Positions 45,562 to 57,600 of a DNA stretch of 64,000 nucleotides are shown here, piece by piece. This DNA comes from Pseudomonas viciae (GTDB lineage: Bacteria; Pseudomonadota; Gammaproteobacteria; Pseudomonadales; Pseudomonadaceae). The notes under the pieces are model-generated. The model had not been told where the DNA came from. It made no database searches and worked only from the letters and a program-made list of their open reading frames with translations. Within the stretch, counting starts at the first letter, position 1. Each line of letters begins with the position of its first letter. The stretch lies in the NCBI RefSeq assembly GCF_004786035.1, contig NZ_CP035088.1, forward strand, positions 5,789,001-5,853,000, given 5' to 3'. The translations under genes were made by a program, and so were the position numbers.

Positions 45562-46572
45562 TCAGTAAGTCACCTGATACCCACGACTGCTCAAGCAACT
45601 GCCCTGGGCCTGGCGATAGGTCTGCACCACTTCCGGCGCTGGCGGGTAGGTGTAGTTGCGCGGATCGAAACCACTCTGCTGCACCGCCCAGCGATAGCAA
45701 TCGTACCCGTCCTGATTGACCTGCTCGGGCGACTGGCCGTTGGCCGGGTAAGCCACCACGTCAAAGCTGTTGCCTTGGGGCTGGGGCTGCGGGTTGGCCA
45801 CCGGCGGCTCGACCACGACGTAGTCCCGGGTGTTGGCTTCGTAGACGTAATAGGCACCGGCGGCGAGAAAGAACAGCGAGCTGCCGATCCAGACTTCCCG
45901 GGCATAATCAGGCAGATAACGGATACGGATTCCGCGCGGCGGCTCGACCACAACATAGCGCGGGCCTTGAGGGCGATACCAGTAGCCGCCCGAGTAGAAA
46001 TAGTCATGGCCACGATAAGGTACGCGGTAGTTGCGGTCCGGGAACCGGTCGATCACATAACCCGGGCGATATTGCGGTCCCGGGCCCCAGCCGGTGCCAT
46101 GACCGCTCGGCCGGCCGGACCATTGCTGGTCGGGGCGATTGTCATGACCTGGGCGTGGCCCGCCGTTCGGATAGCCATCGCTGCGGCGCGGGATATCGCG
46201 GTAGTAACCCGGTCGCGGTTCCTGGGTCTGGGTCACGCTGTCAGGCCGGCCCTGTATCGGCAGGTTATTGCCGGGTTGCTGCTGTGGACGGCCGGGACCG
46301 TTGGGGTCTTGAGGCGGACGGTTATACGACTGGCCGCCCTGATATTGCGGCAGTGGCTTGACCTCGAACTGACGACTGTTGTCGCCACGAATGATTTCGT
46401 TGTTCTGTGGCCGCGGCTGGCCCGAATAACCCTGGCCGTTGCCATCGCGCCCGTCCTGACCACGACCGCCGTCCGGTCCGCCACGGTTTTGCTGATCGTC
46501 GGCCATTCCCTGCGCACTGACACTTGCCCACAACAGACCAACACCTGCCAAACGCCAGATGCGCGACTTCAT
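45562..46572 (-). CDS. Exported DUF6515 family protein
   Basis: A 336-residue secreted or envelope protein. The signal peptide 'MKSRIWRLAGVGLLWASVSAQGMA' is followed by a long Gly/Pro/Gln/Asn-rich unordered region (~25-175) and a C-terminal domain with 'FPDRNYRVPYRGHDYFYSGGYWYRPQGPRYVVVEPPRG' split over DUF6515-type blocks, then 'VAYPANGQSPEQVNQDGYDCYRWAVQQSGFDP'. ATG 46572 is preferred because GAGGAATTTC precedes it. Function unknown. It is the last core gene before the two-partner secretion island. Confidence 0.82.
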   Translation of the reverse strand: MKSRIWRLAGVGLLWASVSAQGMADDQQNRGGPDGGRGQDGRDGNGQGYSGQPRPQNNEIIRGDNSRQFEVKPLPQYQGGQSYNRPPQDPNGPGRPQQQPGNNLPIQGRPDSVTQTQEPRPGYYRDIPRRSDGYPNGGPRPGHDNRPDQQWSGRPSGHGTGWGPGPQYRPGYVIDRFPDRNYRVPYRGHDYFYSGGYWYRPQGPRYVVVEPPRGIRIRYLPDYAREVWIGSSLFFLAAGAYYVYEANTRDYVVVEPPVANPQPQPQGNSFDVVAYPANGQSPEQVNQDGYDCYRWAVQQSGFDPRNYTYPPAPEVVQTYRQAQGSCLSSRGYQVTY

Positions 46573-46656
46573 GAAATTCCTCACAACGGTTCAGGGCCTG
46601 ATGATAAGACTGGAAAAGCCCAGGCCGGTTCTGCAACAGGTTATCAGTCACGGGGT

Positions 46657-46734
46657 TTATTTCGCAGGCATTTGCTGATCCCCCAACCAGGCCACCACCT
46701 TGCGCAGGGCCACGTCAGATAAAGCAAAGTGCCA
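46657..46734 (-). pseudogene. Possible remnant: C-terminal tail resembling a small c-type cytochrome
   Basis: A 25-codon open stretch on the minus strand ends in TAA and reads like the last helix of a small cytochrome c ('LSDVALRKVVAWLGD' then 'QQMPAK'). No haem-binding CxxCH lies upstream: two stop codons cut the frame at 46735-46740 and the tpsB promoter region begins there. It may be the stump of a gene cut off when the secretion island arrived. The match is short and rests on pattern memory only. Confidence 0.3.
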
Positions 46735-46749
46735 TCATCAAAAAATGAC

Positions 46750-46777
46750 CTGACAACTACCGTTCGTCGGATTTACA
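46750..46777 (+). promoter_or_regulatory. Candidate sigma-70 promoter for tpsBA
   Basis: CTGACA and TTTACA hexamers with 16-bp spacing lie in the A/T-richer part of the gap before tpsB. Both hexamers deviate from consensus and no operator is recognisable nearby, so this is a weak call. Confidence 0.3.
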
Positions 46778-46907
46778 AGTAATTCTTCAAGACAGGAAGC
46801 GTTACCACTTAAGATGCCCACCGTTTTCGCCAGGCGACAGGGACTTCTTATTCGCCTGAAACAACCGCCGGCATCCGCCGCAGTTAGCCATTCAAGGGAA
46901 TGAAGGC

Positions 46908-48599
46908 ATGTCACGTTTTGGCGTTACGCACGTTTTGGCTTGTTGTGCGGTGTTTACATCCCTGGTCCATGCCGCGCCCATCCAAACACCCGGTGACCGC
47001 GATCTGATTCGTGATCGTCAGCAGCAACTGCTGCAAGAACAACAAAAACGCCTCGACGAACTCCAACAACTGCCCGGCAAGACCTTGCCCGCGCCTGCCC
47101 CTGCCACCCCCGACGACAAACGTTGCTTCGACATCAAGACCATCGAGCTTGAGGGCGCGGCCCACCTTGACGCGGGCATGCGCGAGCAGTTGCTCAAGCC
47201 CTATCAGAACCAATGCCTGTCGGTCGGACAGATCAATACCCTGCTCAAGGCCTTGACCCATCACTATCTCGAGCGCGGTTTCGTCACAACGCGAGCCTAC
47301 CTGCCGCAGCAGGATCTGTCGGGCGGCGTGTTGAAAATAGTGGTAGTCGAAGGGCGACTTGAAGGCTTCGACAGCTCCGCCCTGGCCACCCCTCGCGAAT
47401 TGGCCATGACTTTTCCCGGTCAGACCGGCGAGCCACTGAACCTGCGGGAACTGGAACAATTGGTGGATCAGCTCAGTCGCTTGCCGTCCCGTCAGGCCCA
47501 GCTCGAACTGGCACCAGGCGAGCAGGTCGGTGGCAGCCGTATCGGCCTCAAGGGCGAGCGTGAAAAACCCTGGCGCGTATCGGCCACGCGTAACAACGAC
47601 GGCGACCGCAGCACTGGCCAGCAGCAAATGGGTCTGGGCCTGGACTGGGACAGCCCATTGGGCCTGGCCGACCAATTGAGCCTGCGCGCCAATCAGGACG
47701 CGGTCAGCGATCACTGGCGTCACTCCGACAATCAGAGCCTGTATTACAGCGTGCCCTACGGCTGGTGGACCTTCAATTACGCCTACAGCCAGAGCTTCTA
47801 CCGCGCCAGCGGCAACGCCCAAGGCTACACATTCGGTTATGACGGTACCAGCAAGAACCACGCATTGCGCGCCGAGCGCGTACTGCATCGCGACAACGTG
47901 AGCAAGACCGGCGTCAGTTTCGGCCTCAGCCAACTGCGCACACGCAACTACGTGGACGATAACTTCATCGACACCTCCAGCGTGACCATCACCGAGACCC
48001 AATTGAACCTCAACCATGGTCGGCGCGTCGGCTCGGCGTTCATCAACCTGGATGCCGGCTGGCAACAGGGGATTGGCATGCTGGATGCCCAACGGGACAG
48101 CTCCCACCATGGCCCCCAATCGCGCTACAACAAATACAGCCTGACCCTGAGCTACCTGCAGCCGTTCCGCTTATGGGGTGAAAACTTCAGCTTCGACAGC
48201 CTTGCAACGGGTCAGCGCAGCGAAGATGAACTCTACAGCCCGCAACGAATCAGCCTCGGTGGTGTCAGTTCGGTACGTGGCCTGCAAGACCAGACTTTGA
48301 CCGGCGACAGCGGCGGTTACTGGCGTAACCAGTTGCGCTGGCGCCGAGCTGTGACCTGGCAGCCCCTGCAACCGCTGTTGCAGGAGTACGGCGTGGCGTT
48401 TGCCTACGATGTCGGGGTGATCGAGGGAAGATCCTCGAACCCCGACGAGCGCGGTCGCCTCACCGGTAACGCCCTGGAGTTCAACGCCAGGGGCAAGAAC
48501 CTCGCAACTTCCGTGAGTTTTGCCCGCTCACTGGAACGCCCGGGGATTATCGAAAAACGTGAACGCCCGGTGTATTTCCGCGTCGATCTGTTTTTCTGA
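46908..48599 (+). CDS. TpsB/CdiB-type outer-membrane transporter (ShlB/FhaC family)
   Basis: A 563-residue Omp85-type secretion pore. After signal peptide 'MSRFGVTHVLACCAVFTSLVHA' comes a Gln-rich N-terminal helix ('RDRQQQLLQEQQKRLDELQQ') that would plug the pore. Next are POTRA1 ('CFDIKTIELEGAAHL') and POTRA2 ('YLPQQDLSGGVLKIVVVEGRLEGF'), then a 16-strand barrel. The conserved loop-6 motif is present as 'SVRGLQDQ', and the chain ends 'YFRVDLFF' with the terminal Phe of the Bam signal. It exports the TpsA protein encoded 35 bp downstream. Confidence 0.93.
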   Translation: MSRFGVTHVLACCAVFTSLVHAAPIQTPGDRDLIRDRQQQLLQEQQKRLDELQQLPGKTLPAPAPATPDDKRCFDIKTIELEGAAHLDAGMREQLLKPYQNQCLSVGQINTLLKALTHHYLERGFVTTRAYLPQQDLSGGVLKIVVVEGRLEGFDSSALATPRELAMTFPGQTGEPLNLRELEQLVDQLSRLPSRQAQLELAPGEQVGGSRIGLKGEREKPWRVSATRNNDGDRSTGQQQMGLGLDWDSPLGLADQLSLRANQDAVSDHWRHSDNQSLYYSVPYGWWTFNYAYSQSFYRASGNAQGYTFGYDGTSKNHALRAERVLHRDNVSKTGVSFGLSQLRTRNYVDDNFIDTSSVTITETQLNLNHGRRVGSAFINLDAGWQQGIGMLDAQRDSSHHGPQSRYNKYSLTLSYLQPFRLWGENFSFDSLATGQRSEDELYSPQRISLGGVSSVRGLQDQTLTGDSGGYWRNQLRWRRAVTWQPLQPLLQEYGVAFAYDVGVIEGRSSNPDERGRLTGNALEFNARGKNLATSVSFARSLERPGIIEKRERPVYFRVDLFF

Positions 48600-48634
48600 C
48601 ACCCGACTCGCTCTTGTAAATGGAAGACTTTCAC

Positions 48635-51600
48635 ATGGACGTTCGTAGCCCCCTGTCTCAGAGTATTGCCCTGTCTTTGGCCTCGATTGTGTTCCTCAAT
48701 CCCATCGTCGCGGCGGCGGCAGGTCTTGCGGTCGACGCGGCAGCGGGGGGTAAGACGACCATTGGGGCGGCGGGTAACGGCGTGCCGGTGATCAACATCA
48801 ACGGCACCAATGGCAGCGGGCTTTCCCACAACAAGTTCACCGACTACAACGTCGGCAAGAACGGCGTGATCCTCAACAACGCCACCGGCAAGACGCAGAG
48901 CACCCAACTGGGTGGCATCATCGTCGGCAACAGCAATCTCAAGGGCCAGGCCGCACAGGTCATCCTCAACGAAATCACCAGTGGCAATCGCAGCCACTTG
49001 GCCGGCTATACCGAAGTGGCCGGGCAAGCGGCACGCGTCATCGTCGCCAACCCCAACGGCATCACCTGCAGCGGTTGCGGCTTTATCAACACGCCACGCG
49101 CCACCCTGACCACCGGCAAGCCCATCATGGACGGCCAGCGCCTGGACAGCTTCCAGGTCGACGGTGGCGACATCAGCATCGAAGGTGCAGGCCTGGATGC
49201 CAGTGACGTCGACCAGTTCGACCTGATTACCCGCAGCGCCAAACTCAACGCCAATATCTATGCGAAGAACCTCAATGTGGTGACTGGCCGCAACGACGTC
49301 AGCGCCGACAATCTGAGCGCCACCGCCCGCGCCGAGGATGGTAGCAAAAAACCCGAGCTGGCCATCGATAGCTCGGCCCTGGGCGGCATGTACGCCGGTG
49401 CGATTCGTCTGGTGGGTACCGAAAAAGGTGTGGGCGTGCGCCTGGCGGGCGACATGGCGGCCAGCGTGGGCGACATCCAGATCGACGCCAGCGGCAAGGT
49501 CAGCATGAACAACGCCAGCGCCAACCAGGCCATCACCGTCAACGGACAAAGCCTGGACGTACAAGGCAAGGTCTACGCTGGCACCCAGGTCAGCGTAAAC
49601 ACCCGCGCCAATGTAACGGTGGGCAAGAGCATTGCCGCTCGCGACAAAGTCACCGTCACCAGCGCCGGCAAGGTCATCAACAACGGAATCGTCGAAGCCG
49701 GGGTGAACCCGGACAACACCCGCAACCAGGGCGGCGACGTCACCATCACCGCCAAACAACTGACCAACACCGGTAACGTCGTCGCCAGCCGCAACCTCGC
49801 AGTAGACGCCAGCGAGGTGATCGACAACCAGAACGGCATCATCCAGGGCGCCAACGTTGGCCTGACCAGTGCTCGCCTGGTCAACCAGGGCACCTCGGCG
49901 CGGGTGCTGGGTCTGAACACGCTGTCTCTGTTGACTCCGGCCATCGTCAACCTGGGCGCTCTGATCCGCTTCGGCGACGGCCAGTCCACCACCCTCAATC
50001 TCGACAGCCTGGACAACACCGACGGTCATCTCGAACTGGCCGGTGGCAACCTCGAACTCAACACTCGACAACTGACCAACCTGCGCGGTTCGGTGATCGC
50101 CGATCAACTACAACTGACCGCCGAGCGCCTGGACAACCAAGGTGGCCTGATCGCTTCCAGTGTCGGCCAGTCCAACCTCAAGGTCAGCGGCCAACTCGAC
50201 AACACCGGCGGCGTGCTGCAAGCCCAGAGCCTGCTGGATGTCAGCGCCGCCAGGGTGCTGAATCAGGGCGGCAAAGTCGTCGCCGATCACCTGAAACTGA
50301 CCGCCGAACGCCTGGACAACAGCGCCAATGGCCTGATCAGTGCCGAACTTGGCAACAACGCATTGACCGTGACTCAAGACCTGATCAACCAGGGCGGTCG
50401 GATCCAGGCGGCCTCCGTGCTGACCGTCAAGTCCGGGACTGTGGACAACCTGGGCGGCACACTGGTGGGCCAGCAGTTGACCCTGGTCAGCCAAGGTGCC
50501 CTGAACAACCAGCAAGGCAAGATCAGCGCCGATCAACTGGACCTTACCGCCCAGGACGTCAACAACACCGAAGGCCTGCTGCAGGGCACAAGTGTCGCCA
50601 CTCTCTCTGCCCGGGATCTGAACAACCTCAAGGGCAACGTCAACGGCGGCCAGCTCAGCGTGGGTTTGGACAGTCTCAGCCAGAACACCCAAGGCGTGCT
50701 CAGCGCCGAGACCGGCAAGCTGACAATGGTCGTGGCCCAGCAACTGAACAACAGCGCCGGTCATCTTCAAGCCAAAGTCGGCGACCTCGACGTCAGCGCA
50801 GCCGCGTTGAACAACCAGCAAGGCGTGATCGTCGGCAAGCAACTGCTGTTGACTCAAAGCGGTTTGCTGGATAACCGCGGCGGCCGCGTGGTGGGCGATC
50901 AACTGACCGTTGGCGCAGGGCGCATCGACAACAGCGCCAACGGCTTGCTGCTGGCCGGGACCGGGGGTGCGCTGCTGACGCTCAAGGACCAGGGCATGAC
51001 GCGGGGGCAATTGCTCAACAACCAGGGGCGTGTGCAGAGCGACGGCCATTTGCAGATCAATGGCAGCGACATCGACAACCACGGCGGCGTGCTGCTGGGC
51101 AGTAGTGTCGGGGCCAATGCCTCCAGCCTGGACAACAGCGCACAAGGTTCGGTGATTGCCTCCGGCGGTACGATTGAACTGGTGGTCTCAGGTGTATTGA
51201 ACAACGCCCTGGGCCTGATCGACGGTGGCGAGTCGGCAGTTCGCGTGACCCAGGCCACACAGTTTGACAATCAGGGCGGTACCCTCGCTGGCAAACGCCT
51301 GGATGTGCAGGGTACGGTGGTGGATAACCGCAAGGGCCAACTGCTGTCCGGCACCGAGGGTTTGAAAATCACCGCCACCACCGTGAATAACAGCGAAGGC
51401 CTGGTGCTGGCGCGCGGCGGCCACGCCGATCTACAGCTTAATCAAGGCACACTGAACAACCAGGGCGGTGCTTTGCAAGGTGACAGCGCCGAAGTGGTGG
51501 CCGCCTCTGTGGACAACAGCGCACTGGCAGGCAAGGCCGGGCTCATCAACGCCCAGGTCGGCGACCTGAAACTGCTGGTCGACAACCTGACCAACCAGGC

Positions 51601-54600
51601 GGGCCGCCTCTATGCCCAAGGTCTTCTCAGCAGCCAGGGCCAGGTTCTGGACAACCGCGCGGGCGGTGAAATCAGCGCCAGGACCCTGAGCCTCAACGCT
51701 GTGAGCACCTACAACCAGACCGGCCTGATCGAATCGGGCGGCAACCTGTTGCTAACCGGCGACAACCTGAATAACAGTACTGGCCGCATCCGCGCCATTG
51801 GCGGCAACCTGAGTCAGATTCTGCTCACTGGCGACCTGAACAACCAGAGCGGCTCCATCGGCGTCACCAGCCAGGCCCTCAACCTCAAGGCTGGCGCACT
51901 GAACAACCTTGCCGGCAGCGTCGAACACACCGGAGCAGGCCTGCTCAAGATCGACCTCGCCAGCCTGAGCGGCAACCAGGGCAGCATCACGGGTCTGGGC
52001 CACGGCGATGTGGACATTAGCTCGATCAATGGCACCGGGCGCCTGCAGTTCAATGGCGCTCTGGATGTGGCCGTGGGCAACAACCTCAACCTGCTGGCCG
52101 GTGACCGCATCGCCAGTGCCAGCAACCTGATGTTAAGCGCCACAACCCTGAACAACAGCGGCGAAGTACTCAGCGACGGCGACCTGAGCCTGACGCTCAC
52201 CGGCGACCTGAATAATGACGGCCTGCTGTCGGCGGCCAAGGCCGTCAGCCTCTCGGCGGGGAACCTGACCCAAAATGGCGGACGTATCGCCAGTGCCGGT
52301 GATACCACCCTCAACCTGCGCGGCAACCTGGACAACCTGGGGCGCCTGATCGCCAGCCAGAATCTCAAGATCCACGCGGCACAAGTCAGCAACCGCGGAA
52401 CCCTCGGTGCCCTTGGCCAGGTGGACATCTTCGCGGGCAACGGCATCAGCACCTCAGCCGATACCCTGATCTACAGCGGCGCCGACATGAACCTGCGCGG
52501 TGCCAGCCTGAGCAACCTCTACGGCGACATCTACAGCAAGGGCAACCTGAGCTTCGCCGCCCTCGACGGTGGCCAGGCAAACAGCCTGAGCAACCGCTCG
52601 GCGAACATCGAAAGCGAAGGCGACATGAACCTCAATGTCGCCAACCTGGAAAACACCAAGGACACCTTCGAGATCGGCGAATCCCTTGTCAGCCGCCGCA
52701 TCGACATCAACTGTACCGACTGCTCCGGCAAGCACCACACCGCGACTTTTATCGTCAACAGCACCTACCTGGGAAAAATCATCCAGGACTCTCCGGGCGC
52801 ACGCCTGATTGCCGGACGTGACCTGCTGATCAATGCCGGTACGGTGGAAAACAAGCAAAGCCTGCTCGCCGCCAACCGCGACGCATTCGTCAACGCGACA
52901 AACTTCTACAACCGTGGGGCGACCCTCGACCAGCGTGTCGAAAGCACCACTTACTTCCTGCACGGGGTGAAACAGGGCGACTTCCGTTGGGCAGAGTCCA
53001 ACGCCAATGCCTGGAACGCGGCCAACGCCGGCAGCGCCCCGGACCAGCAGCAACCGATTCCGACGGCGATCACCCAGTACCCGCTCATCGGCCAGAGCAG
53101 CGTCGTACACAACGGCACCCAGACGGGTTACGCCTCGACCTTGCAGTCCGGTCGCCAGTTGAACCTCACCGTCACCGGCAACCTGGAAAACGGCACCTTG
53201 ACTCAGCAGGCCAGCGCCCAGTTGACCGGCCAGAGCCTGACTAACACCGTTGGCCTGGTCGGTGGCCAGACCATCACCGTCAATGCCCTGGGCAGTGGCG
53301 GCAGCACCCAGGTGGCGGCGGATGTACGGCGCGTCGAGCGTGTCGCTGCCGACGGCAGTACCCAGCTCAGCTTTGTACCGGTGGACTTTGCCGGCGTACC
53401 TTTCGCCGCCGTCGACCCCACAGCGCTCGCCACCTATCGACTGCCGGAAGGTGACTATGGCTTGTTCGTGCGTAGCCAGAACCCGGACAGCCGCTACCTG
53501 ATCGAGACCAACCCCAACCTGACCAACCTCTCGCGCTTCATGAGCTCCGACTACATGCTGGGCCTGTTGGGCTACAACGACGACCGCAGCTGGCGTCGCC
53601 TGGGTGATGGCTTGTACGAAACCCGCCTGATCCGCGAAGCGGTGCTGGCTCAGACCGGGCAGCGCTTCCTCGCCGCCAGCCTGACCAGCGACTACGAGCA
53701 ATACCAGTACCTGATGGATAACGCCATCGCCGCCAAGAACTCGTTGCAACTGAGCGTCGGCGTAGCCCTGAGCGCCCAGCAAGTGGCGGCGTTGACCCAC
53801 GACATTGTCTGGATGGAGACCCGCCAGGTGCAGGGCCAGCAAGTCCTGGTGCCGGTGCTCTACCTGGCCCAGGCCGAGTCGCGCAACCTGCGCGGCGGCA
53901 GCCTGGTGCAGGCCCGGGATATTAACCTGATGGCCGGCAACGACCTGACCAACGTCGGCACCCTGCGGGCCAGCAGCAACCTGGTGGCAGAGGCGGGGAA
54001 CAATCTCTATCAGGGCGGTCTGACGCAAGCCAGCGAGCGTGTGAGCCTGATGGCCCAGAACAGTATTCGCAACGCCCTGGGCGGCGAAGTACGTGGCAAT
54101 CAGGTCGACCTCACCGCCGTCAAAGGCGACGTCGTCAACGAGCGCGCCGCCATGGAAGTGCTCTACGGTTCCGGCTCGCGGACCAACCTGGATCAGGGCA
54201 GCCTGATCAGTGCCCGCCAGCAATTGAATGTCAGCGCCGGACGCGACCTGACCAACAAAGGCCAGATCAACAGCGACGGCAATGCCACGCTCAATGCCGG
54301 CCGCGACGTGGAAATGCTCGCGGTGCAGGATCACACCTTCACCCAGAATGCGATCCGCCGTGGCCTGGTGACCAACAACACGGTTAAGACCCTCGGCTCC
54401 AGCGTGACCACTGGCGGCAACCTGGAAGTGAACGCCGGACGTGACATGGCGGTCGTGGCGAGCCAGGTCAAGGCCGGTCATGACCTGGCCCTCAATGCAG
54501 GCAATGACATAGCCATTGTCTCGGCCCAGGACGAACAGTCCTCGACCTTCTACCAGAAGAAAAAAGGTTCCTGGGGCAAAAGCAAAACCACCCAGAGCGC

Positions 54601-57600
54601 GGACTCGGCGACCAGCAACGTGGCTTCGCAGATCGAGGCCGGACACGACCTGACCGTCAACGTCACCCAGGACAAGGACGGACGCATCGGCCTCACGGGT
54701 GGCCGCGACGTAAGCGTGATCGGCAGCCAGCTCAAGGCCGGCAACGACTTGCTGGTGGGGGGTGCCGGCGACGTGAACCTGATGTCGGCGCAAGAGCAGA
54801 CCGACAGCAGCTACAGCATGAAGAAAAAAGGCAGCTTCGGCCTGAGCAAAAGCGGCAATAGCCGCAGTTCCAGCAGCATCACCCAAGTGGGCAGCGAGCT
54901 GAGCGCCGGAAACGATGCCGTGGTGGTCGCTGGCGGTAACGTCAACCTGTCCGCCAGCCGTGTCGACGCCAAGCGCGATGCGCAATTGCGCGCCGGGATG
55001 GTCGACAAGAACGGCGACGTCAACCTGATGGACGCAGCCAACGAGTCCACCAGTCAAAGCGAGAAGTACAAAAGCAAGGTTGGCTTCAGCACCTCCGGCA
55101 ACTTCATTTCCATCGCCTCGGCGAAGAAATCCGGGCAGGCAAACCTGCAGACCCAAAGTGTCGGCAGCCAAGTCACCGCTGGCCGCGATGTCACCGTACA
55201 GAGCATCCGTGACGTGAACATGATCGGCAGCACCGCCCAGGCCGGGCGTAACCTGCAAGTGGGCGCAGGGCGCGACGTCAACGTACTGGCCGGCAGCAAC
55301 AGCCAGGACCAGAGCAACTGGAAATCCACGAAGCAGAGCGGCCTGTCCCTGGAAAGCGATCGCAACGGCTTCACTGCGTTTGCCGGGCGCGAAGCGACCA
55401 AGGAAAAATCCCGAGCCGCCCAGCAGACTGCCGCCGGCAGCCAACTGGTGGCCGGCCAGGACATGACCGTCCAGGCCGGGCGCGACCTGACCCTCGAAGG
55501 TGCGGGCCTGGACGCCGGGCGCGACATCAGCCTGCAGGCCACACGCGACATCAATGTCGATGCCGCCGATGAAACCTTCATCCAGGAGCGCAGCAAGACC
55601 CGCGACCGCAACGGCCTGACCGCCAACATCAGCCACAACTATGGCAACACCATGGACGCCATCAACGGCACCGGCAAAGGTGAAGACAACGTCAGCAAGG
55701 CCTCCAGCGTGCTCAGCACCGTGGATGCCATCAACTCCTTCACTTCCGGGCCGACCAGCGCCACTCACCTTGGCTCGGCCAGCCAGGGCACCAGCTCGCG
55801 TTCGGAAATTCGCGACAACGTCCCGTCCACTTTGAGCGCCGGGCGTGACATCAACGCCATGGCCGGTAACAACCTCAATGTGCGCGGCAGTCAGTTCGAG
55901 GCCGGGCGCGACATCACCCTGGTGGGCAAGAACGTCAACCTCGACGTGGCCCGTGGCGCAATCAACCAGGAGAGCCAGACCACCCGCAGCCAGGGCGGCA
56001 TCAACGGCCAGAGCGGCGGCGGCAGTGCCCGCGCCGGGATCGGTGGCAGCAACGGCGTGGCCAGCGAAGAAATGACCCAGGGCACCAACAACCCGAGCGT
56101 ACTGCTCTCCGGGCGTGATACCAACATCGAGGCCAGTGAGAACCTGACCATGATCGGTACCCAGGTAATTGCCGGCCACGATATCGATTTGCGTGCCGGC
56201 AAGGACCTGACCATCCGCGCCGCACAGAACGACTCCGACAGCGAATCCACCCGGCGCAGCGGTGGCGGAGAAGTCGGCATCGCCTTGGGTGGCAAGGACT
56301 TCATCGCTGTCTACGCCAGCGTCGACATGGGCAAGGGCAAGCTGGAGCGGGAAACCGAGAAACAACAGACCGCCTACCTGTACGCAGGCAACCAACTGCG
56401 CTTCAACAGCGGCAACGACACCACCATCGCCGGCGCCAACCTGCGCGCCGACGAAGTGGTTGGCCGCGTCGGCGGCGACCTGCTGGTGTCGTCGGTGCCA
56501 GACACCGGCAAAGTCAGCGGCAAGCAGTTCGATGCCAGCGTCACCGTCAGCATCGGCCTGGCCGGTGGCGGTGGCGTCAGCGGTTCAGTGGGGGCGGGCA
56601 AGACCACCGGCAAGACCAACTGGGTTGAACAGCAAACCAGCATCACCGGTAAAAACGGTGTGGATATCCGCACCGAGAAACACACCCAGATCGATGGCGC
56701 GCTGATCGCCGCCGACAACGGCAAGCTCAAGCTCGACACCAACACCCTGGGCTTCCGTGACATCAATGGCGTAGACAAGGAGCACAGCTACTACGTCAAC
56801 GTTGGCGGTGCCTTTGGTTGGGGTGCGGAAGCAGGTAACGGCGCCAAGGCCACCGGCGGCAAGGACGTGGCCTTCACCGGCGACAAGAGCCTGAGCGGCG
56901 CGCCCAAGGAAGGCTTCAATGGCTGGAGCGTGAGCGGCTACGACTATCGCAAGGAGCGCGAGCAGGATGTGCGCGCCACCGTCGGCGCGGGCAACATCAT
57001 CGTGCGCAACGACGCGATCACAGGCCAGCATTCAACCAGTGGCCTTAACCGTGATCCATCCAAGGCGTACGACATTACCCGGGACAAGGAAAAGCGCACC
57101 GACCTGTACATCAGCGAGTCGTCGCTCAACTCGGTGGGCAGCCCGATGCAGACCCTGGACAGGTGGAAAAAGGGCCTGCAGGACTATGGCAAGAACAGTT
57201 CCGATCTGTTCAAAATATACGGTGAGTTGACCGGGGCTACTGAGAAAGCACTGGTCGAAAATCCGAATCTGGCACCATTGGCGTGGGTTCCGGCCGTGCT
57301 GGAGCGCGCCATGGACACAACCAGCTTTTGGACGGGCGGTCTGATGCCGGGCGTAATCAGCCATGGTGGTGTGGCCACGCAATTGCCTGTGTTGCTCAGC
57401 GGCGACATGAGTTTCTACCGCACTACATTGGTCTACCAAATGGATACCAACAACAAAATCCTTATGGACCCAGAAACGGGTAAGCCGCTCCTCAAGAGCA
57501 TCGACGCCCAAGTCATCCTGCGGCCCGACGGTTCGGGCCCGATAGCGACCAACGGCATTCAGAACGCATTTGGGGCCGCGATGGTCAACGGTGGCATGCA

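Larger units (their letters stand above)
46573..46907. other. Intergenic region upstream of the TPS island
   Basis: This 335 bp holds the DUF6515 promoter, the possible cytochrome stump (46657-46734) and the presumed tpsB promoter. A sigma-70-like pair, CTGACA at 46750 and TTTACA at 46772 with 16 bp between, lies 130 bp before tpsB. No repeat or terminator is evident. Confidence 0.45.

Noticed and set aside
50000..52400. Regular repeats in tpsA considered as a CRISPR or tandem DNA repeat array
   Set aside because: The periodicity is at protein level (beta-helix turns with N-x-G / L-x-N-Q-G), the DNA units are divergent, and no spacer structure exists.
57240..57260. 'VENP' in TpsA as a true VENN toxin junction
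   Set aside because: Only three of four residues match and the usual pre-toxin VENN domain pattern is not seen around it.
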